Positions 59,702-64,000 of a DNA stretch of 64,000 nt are shown here, one piece after another. This stretch comes from RGIG4708 sp045538875 (GTDB taxonomy: Bacteria > Bacillota > Clostridia > UMGS1810). Position numbers and translations under genes: made by a program. The notes beneath the pieces are model-generated. The model was not told the DNA's origin. It searched no databases and saw nothing but the letters and a program-made list of their open reading frames with translations. The stretch lies in NCBI GenBank assembly GCA_045538875.1, contig JAZQEG010000010.1:124001-188000 (forward strand), in the 5' to 3' direction. The stretch's first letter is position 1, and the number at the start of each line of letters is the position of its first letter.

Positions 59702-60613
59702 ATGAAAAAAGTAATTGTTACAGGCGCTAACGGTTTTATTGGTAGTAATGTTGTTAAAGAATTAATATCCAATAATATCGAAGTTTTAGCAATAGACCTT
59801 CCAAATAACAACAAAAATATTCCTGTTGATAAAAGAGTATCTTTTTTAGGTGCAGATGTTTTCAACATTGAGGAATTGGCATCCCATATAGACGATGATA
59901 CATACGATACGATATTTCATTTTGCATGGGTTGGCTCTGCGGGTAATGCCAGAGTAGACAGTGAACTGCAATTAAAAAATGCTTTAATGAATGTTGAGTT
60001 TATTAAGTTAGCAAAACAAATTGGCGTTAAAAGGTTTGTTTGTGCAGGAAGCATAATGGAAAAAGAAGTTGTTGCTGCTCTCAATGCCCAGGGTAATTTA
60101 CCTGGTATGGGATATATATATGGTATTGGGAAATTGGCTGCACATTGTTTGTGTAAGTCAGTTGCGGCAAACGAAGGTATTGAATTATTGTGGGCAATTA
60201 TTACCAATGCATATGGAGAGGGCGAAGTTTCACCAAGATTTATTAACACAACAATAAGAAAAATAATAAACGGTGACCGCTTGGAATTTACTGCTGCAAC
60301 ACAGGGTTATGATTTTGTCCATGTTTCTGATGTTGCAAGAGCATTCAGATTAATAGGCGAAAAAGGAAAACCTTTTTATGAATATGTCATAGGCAGTGGC
60401 AATGCTCGTCCTTTAAAAGAATTTATTATAGAGTTAAGAGATACCCTTGCACCAGATATGACGCTCAATTTTGGTGATATTCCATACACTGGTGTTGATA
60501 TGCCTCTTGAATGTTTTTCAATTAATCAGATTAACGAACATTGTGGTTTTACCCCACAAATATCTTTTTCAGAAGGTGTTAAAAGAACTATGTCTTGGCT
60601 TATGGAGGAATAA
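59702..60613 (+). CDS. NAD-dependent epimerase/reductase of the CDP-deoxysugar pathway
   Basis: A 303-aa SDR protein with VIVTGANGFIGSNVVKELI and the catalytic YxxxK in MGYIYGIGKLAAH. It resembles sugar-nucleotide 4-ketoreductases/epimerases of the RfbJ or Tyv type. Following rfbF-rfbG and preceding a 3,5-epimerase, it probably reduces the 4-keto group to finish the sugar. The stereochemical product cannot be told from sequence. Confidence 0.85.
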   Translation: MKKVIVTGANGFIGSNVVKELISNNIEVLAIDLPNNNKNIPVDKRVSFLGADVFNIEELASHIDDDTYDTIFHFAWVGSAGNARVDSELQLKNALMNVEFIKLAKQIGVKRFVCAGSIMEKEVVAALNAQGNLPGMGYIYGIGKLAAHCLCKSVAANEGIELLWAIITNAYGEGEVSPRFINTTIRKIINGDRLEFTAATQGYDFVHVSDVARAFRLIGEKGKPFYEYVIGSGNARPLKEFIIELRDTLAPDMTLNFGDIPYTGVDMPLECFSINQINEHCGFTPQISFSEGVKRTMSWLMEE

Positions 60614-60617
60614 TATT

Positions 60618-61196
60618 ATGATACAAAAATTTGAGTTTGAAAAACTAAGCCTTGATGGTGCTTATCTTATTAAACCGTTCTACGCAACCGATGAAAGAGG
60701 CGGTTTTCTTAAAGATTATAATATAAATGTATTTAAAGATAACGGATTAGAATGTGAACTTAAAGAAGTTTTTTATACAATTTCTAAAAAAGGTGTTATT
60801 CGTGCACAACATTTTCAAATTAACAAAGAACAGGGAAAACTCGTTCGTTGTATCAGCGGACATGTATATGATGTAATAATTGATTTGCGTCCTGATTCAA
60901 AAACTTTTAAGCAGTGGCTTGGATTTGATTTAACAGGTGAAAATCAATTGTGTCTTTATGTGCCTAAAGGTTTTGGACATGGATATCTGGTTATTGAGGA
61001 TTCTGTAGTTAGTTATAAATGTGAAGAAGTTTTTTATGGTGAATATGATACGGGTATAAAATGGGATGACCCTGATATGAACATTAAATGGCCTATTGAT
61101 AAAATAGGCGGTATAGAAAAGCTTATTATATCAGAAAAAGATAAAAACTTACAAAGTTTAAATGAATATATATATAGTTTAAATAATGGTGAATAA
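60618..61196 (+). CDS. Sugar-nucleotide 3,5-epimerase, RfbC-like cupin
   Basis: A 192-aa cupin of the dTDP-4-dehydrorhamnose 3,5-epimerase family: KPFYATDERGGFLKDYN, GVIRAQHFQINKEQGKLVRCISG with the catalytic histidine, and LCLYVPKGFGHGYLVIEDSVVSYKC with the active tyrosine. In this locus the natural substrate is CDP-4-keto-6-deoxyglucose rather than the dTDP form, since no rmlA, rmlB or rmlD is seen. ATG 60618 is used; a longer frame would overlap the previous gene. Confidence 0.85.
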   Translation: MIQKFEFEKLSLDGAYLIKPFYATDERGGFLKDYNINVFKDNGLECELKEVFYTISKKGVIRAQHFQINKEQGKLVRCISGHVYDVIIDLRPDSKTFKQWLGFDLTGENQLCLYVPKGFGHGYLVIEDSVVSYKCEEVFYGEYDTGIKWDDPDMNIKWPIDKIGGIEKLIISEKDKNLQSLNEYIYSLNNGE

Positions 61197-61199
61197 ATC

Positions 61200-62357
61200 A
61201 TGAAATTTTTGATACATATACCGCAGTTGATATACGGTGGGGCTGAAAAAGTATTAGTAAATTTTGCAAACTGCCTTGTAGATAATGGACATTATGTAGA
61301 AATACTTGAAACTTATGAAAAAGGATATTTAAAACCTCAGTTTGATGATAGAGTAGTATTTAATGAAATATGCAGTAACGCATATACAAAAAAATATTAT
61401 GCATCATTGAGTGATATAAAATCCGAAAAACGATTTATCAAAAAAATCATAAAATGTTTTAAACTTATATTTTCAAAGATAGTAGGTTACAGAAGATTTG
61501 CCGAAAAATTATGTGCAAAGTATTATTCGGATAAAAAGTTTGATGTTGCAATTAACTATTTAGAAATAGAATCTCCCGACTTTATTCTTAACCATATTGT
61601 TGCAGATAAATGTTTGCAATGGATACATACTGATGTTTCAATGTATCCAAAAGAAAATTTTGATAAGTTTTATAGCGGATATCTGAAAATGAATAACATT
61701 ATTTGTGTTTCAAATACTGCTAAAGAATCGTTTTGCAAATTGTATCCTCAATTGTCAGATAAAGTTTCTGTAATATATAATTTTTTTGATGTTGATGATA
61801 TTATTCAAAAATCTAAAGAAACAATTGATTTTGACAATGAACAATTTACATTACTTTCTATTGGTAGATTGATTGAAGCAAAAGCATATCCAAGGGCAAT
61901 TAATGTTGTTAAAAAACTTGTTGATGATGGTTATGATTTTAACTGGTACATAATCGGAGAGGGTGCTGACAGGCCTTTTGTTGAAGAATTGATTGAAAAG
62001 TATAACTTGCAAGAAATTGTAATTTTACTTGGTATAAATGATAATCCATATCCTTATATCAAAAAATGTGATTTGTTCTTTTTACCATCTATGTATGAAG
62101 GCTTTCCAACAGTTACAATTGAAGCAAAAATACTTAACAAACCTGTTTTAGCAACTGATGTTAGTGGTATTAGAGAACAGATTGTTGATGGTAAGCATGG
62201 AATCGTTGCACAAAATAATGAAAAGAGCATTTACACATCATTGAAATATTTGTTGGATAATAAAAATCTTATTCAAACATTATCTGATAATTCTGATATG
62301 GAAAGTGTTTTGAATAATGAAAGTAAATATATAAATTTTTTAAAGTTGTTTTATTAA
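61200..62357 (+). CDS. Glycosyltransferase family 4
   Basis: A 385-aa GT-B enzyme: FLIHIPQLIYGGAEKVLVNFANCL at the start, LLSIGRLIEAKAYPRAINVVKKL opening the donor domain, and PSMYEGFPTVTIEAKILNKPVLATDVSG with the donor-site glutamates. It follows the deoxysugar genes after 3 bases, so it could be the transferase using that sugar. It resembles the gene at 51960. Confidence 0.9.
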   Translation: MKFLIHIPQLIYGGAEKVLVNFANCLVDNGHYVEILETYEKGYLKPQFDDRVVFNEICSNAYTKKYYASLSDIKSEKRFIKKIIKCFKLIFSKIVGYRRFAEKLCAKYYSDKKFDVAINYLEIESPDFILNHIVADKCLQWIHTDVSMYPKENFDKFYSGYLKMNNIICVSNTAKESFCKLYPQLSDKVSVIYNFFDVDDIIQKSKETIDFDNEQFTLLSIGRLIEAKAYPRAINVVKKLVDDGYDFNWYIIGEGADRPFVEELIEKYNLQEIVILLGINDNPYPYIKKCDLFFLPSMYEGFPTVTIEAKILNKPVLATDVSGIREQIVDGKHGIVAQNNEKSIYTSLKYLLDNKNLIQTLSDNSDMESVLNNESKYINFLKLFY

Positions 62358-62374
62358 ATTTTCGGAGGATGTAT

Positions 62375-63391
62375 ATGCCAACAGTTAGTATAATAGTGCC
62401 TGTATATAATGTTGAAAAATATATAGAAAAATGCATTGACAGTATATTAAATCAAACATATAAAGATTTTGAATTAATATTGGTTGACGACGGGTCTACC
62501 GATAATTCTGGTGTAATTTGTGATGAATATGCTAAAAAAGATAATAGAATAAAAGTAATTCATAAAGTTAATGGTGGTGTATCTCATGCAAGAAATATGG
62601 GATTAGAAGTTGCTTTAGGAAAATATGTTGTTTTTTGTGACAGCGATGATTATGTATCGTCACAATACTTAAATGATTTAATATGTGCTAATGCTATAAA
62701 AAATGACTCGTTGGTTGTTTCTGATATTTTTGAATTTACCGAAGATATTGATACAAAGGCATGCGAATCATCATATGAAAACAGTTACAGAATTATTTCT
62801 CTTGACAATATGAATGAACAAGATTTTTCATTGTTGTTTTTACAATACAAACTATGGGGACCATATTGTAAACTGTTTTCTTCTGAAATCATAAAAACCC
62901 AAAATATCAAATTTGATACAAATCTTAAAACGGCAGAAGATTTTTGCTTTAATATGCAGTATTTAAAGTATGTTAACAACATTATATTTTTAAATGTTAA
63001 AAATTATTATTATCGTGTTGGTTATAAGCCCCTTGAGTTAAAATATATTACAGAATCTGATATACTTTCTATTCATGCAATTTCAGAAAAACTAACTGAA
63101 TACGCTGTAAGGGGCAATATATATAATTATGTTAAAGATAAAATTGCAACTTTAGTTGCAAATAAAATATTTTTCCACAGATTACCGTCTTGCTTTGTTG
63201 GTGATAAAAATGTTTTATTAGCTCAAAGACATCGTTCATTTAATAATCTTATGTTTGGAAACAAGGCAACAACTGAACTATACAAACTAGGTTTTAAATT
63301 CATTAAAATTAATTGGTTGTTTAAGTTGTTTTATTTTTTCAATACATTCTTTTTTTGGAGAATATATTATAAAATTGTTAAGTTAAAATGA
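62375..63391 (+). CDS. Glycosyltransferase family 2
   Basis: A 338-aa GT-A enzyme: PTVSIIVPVYNVEKYIEKCIDSILNQTYKDFELILVDDGSTD and VVFCDSDDYVSS with the DxD site. GGAGG ends 6 bases before ATG 62375, which is preferred to the ATG two codons earlier that directly abuts the ribosome site. The C-terminus is aromatic and hydrophobic (FKLFYFFNTFFFWRIYYKI), suggesting membrane contact. Confidence 0.92.
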   Translation: MPTVSIIVPVYNVEKYIEKCIDSILNQTYKDFELILVDDGSTDNSGVICDEYAKKDNRIKVIHKVNGGVSHARNMGLEVALGKYVVFCDSDDYVSSQYLNDLICANAIKNDSLVVSDIFEFTEDIDTKACESSYENSYRIISLDNMNEQDFSLLFLQYKLWGPYCKLFSSEIIKTQNIKFDTNLKTAEDFCFNMQYLKYVNNIIFLNVKNYYYRVGYKPLELKYITESDILSIHAISEKLTEYAVRGNIYNYVKDKIATLVANKIFFHRLPSCFVGDKNVLLAQRHRSFNNLMFGNKATTELYKLGFKFIKINWLFKLFYFFNTFFFWRIYYKIVKLK

Positions 63392-63427
63392 AATACATAA
63401 ATACTTTTAGAAAATAGGTGATAACAA

Positions 63428-64000
63428 ATGGGTATGTTACTTTATGGACATGGTGGAAGTGGTAATCATGGTTGCGAAGCAATTGTTCGTTCCACTTCAA
63501 AATTATTTGACAAACAAAAAATTGTTTTGACCTCCTTAAGAGGTGAAGAGGAATATAAATATAATATTGATGAAATATGCAATGTTATACATACTCAAAA
63601 AACAAATATAAAAAGTAAAATTTCATTTTACTTTCTAAAAAACTATTTGTTATATAAAATTTCAAAAAATGATGAATATTTAGTGTATTGTTATGATAAA
63701 AATTTGTTAAATCAAGCAAATGATTGCTCATTAGCATTGTCTATTGGAGGAGATAATTATTGCTATAGTGGGTATAAGAGATATTCTGAAATGAGAAAAA
63801 ATTTAAAAAAGAAAAATTACAAAACGGTTTTGTGGGGATGTTCTGTGCAACCCGAAGGGTTAACGCCAAAAATGATTAAGGATTTTAAACAATATAATCT
63901 TATTGTAGCACGTGAATCAATTACATACGAACTATTAAAATCAATTAATCCCAATACTGTTATTGCACCGGACCCTGCATTTACATTAAAAATTCAAAAT
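63428..64000 (+). CDS. Polysaccharide pyruvyl transferase family protein (gene runs off the window)
   Basis: The frame starts at ATG 63428 with AGGTGAT upstream and stays open to the last base (191 codons). LLYGHGGSGNHGCEAIVRST is the typical start of the polysaccharide pyruvyl transferase family, and CSLALSIGGDNYCY and VLWGCSVQPEG follow in order. These enzymes add ketal-linked pyruvate to sugars (CsaB-like). The C-terminal domain is missing from view. Confidence 0.85.
   Translation, partial: MGMLLYGHGGSGNHGCEAIVRSTSKLFDKQKIVLTSLRGEEEYKYNIDEICNVIHTQKTNIKSKISFYFLKNYLLYKISKNDEYLVYCYDKNLLNQANDCSLALSIGGDNYCYSGYKRYSEMRKNLKKKNYKTVLWGCSVQPEGLTPKMIKDFKQYNLIVARESITYELLKSINPNTVIAPDPAFTLKIQN

Overview
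The window looks like chromosome of a low-GC, spore-forming member of the Clostridia (Bacillota), plausibly a gut anaerobe. The evidence is AT-rich DNA with Bacillota-type promoters and AGGAGG ribosome binding sites, a walRK-yycHI signalling operon, the sporulation and germination genes yunB and sleB, the tRNA hydroxyuridine pair trmR-trhP, a clostridial-type pyrophosphate phosphofructokinase and a Tn4451-like mobile element. Genus and species cannot be fixed from the window.

Layout. 1-9263: the end of a hydroxyacid dehydrogenase, then uppP, mscL, murA, yunB, trmR, trhP, two flavoproteins and cysK. 9264-14948 (minus strand): ybaB, yycI, yycH, a secreted protein of unknown function, walK and walR. 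15103-20961: tRNA-Arg(CCU), sleB, smpB, rnr, a DUF1015 gene, tRNA-Met(CAU) and a DUF308 membrane protein. 20971-39788: a DMT (EamA) transporter gene cut in two by an element of about 17.9 kb. 39941-47933: housekeeping genes (gdhA, PPi-phosphofructokinase, rarA, a RibU-like transporter, D-lactate dehydrogenase) and several small proteins. 48051-64000: an exopolysaccharide locus that runs off the window, with a chain-length tyrosine kinase, an EpsG-type polymerase, many glycosyltransferases, LicD and a CDP-glucose deoxysugar pathway.

The mobile element (about 21181-39104) is the most unusual part. Joining the DNA outside it restores a 297-codon EamA reading frame exactly. Its ends are near-perfect 21-bp inverted arms around a GA dinucleotide, as expected for the TnpX-type large serine recombinase encoded next to its right end. 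It carries tnpV, tnpW and tnpX, a MobC/relaxase/coiled-coil mobilisation set with a 335-nt out-of-frame gene overlap, a ParM/ParR-like partition pair and a palindrome-rich candidate transfer origin. It has no conjugation apparatus, so it is best described as an integrative mobilizable element.

Three things in the element's cargo stand out. (1) A tyrosine recombinase gene lies inside a segment bounded by perfect 25-bp inverted repeats with 8/7/8 crossover-site architecture. The segment contains an outward promoter that would drive the neighbouring 1330-aa secreted protein after inversion, which makes it a candidate self-contained phase switch. (2) Three separate intergenic sites each hold three TCAA(T/A) repeats spaced exactly 11 bp apart: upstream of the recombinase, upstream of parM, and in the leader of a STAND (NB-ARC/TPR) protein whose N-terminus looks like a helix-turn-helix. 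This suggests an element-encoded regulon. (3) A two-gene unit encodes a membrane-anchored coiled coil and a DUF4062-receiver fusion with a degenerate receiver site, a candidate defence or signalling system. A promoter-linked trio of unrecognised genes (32922-34266) is further cargo.
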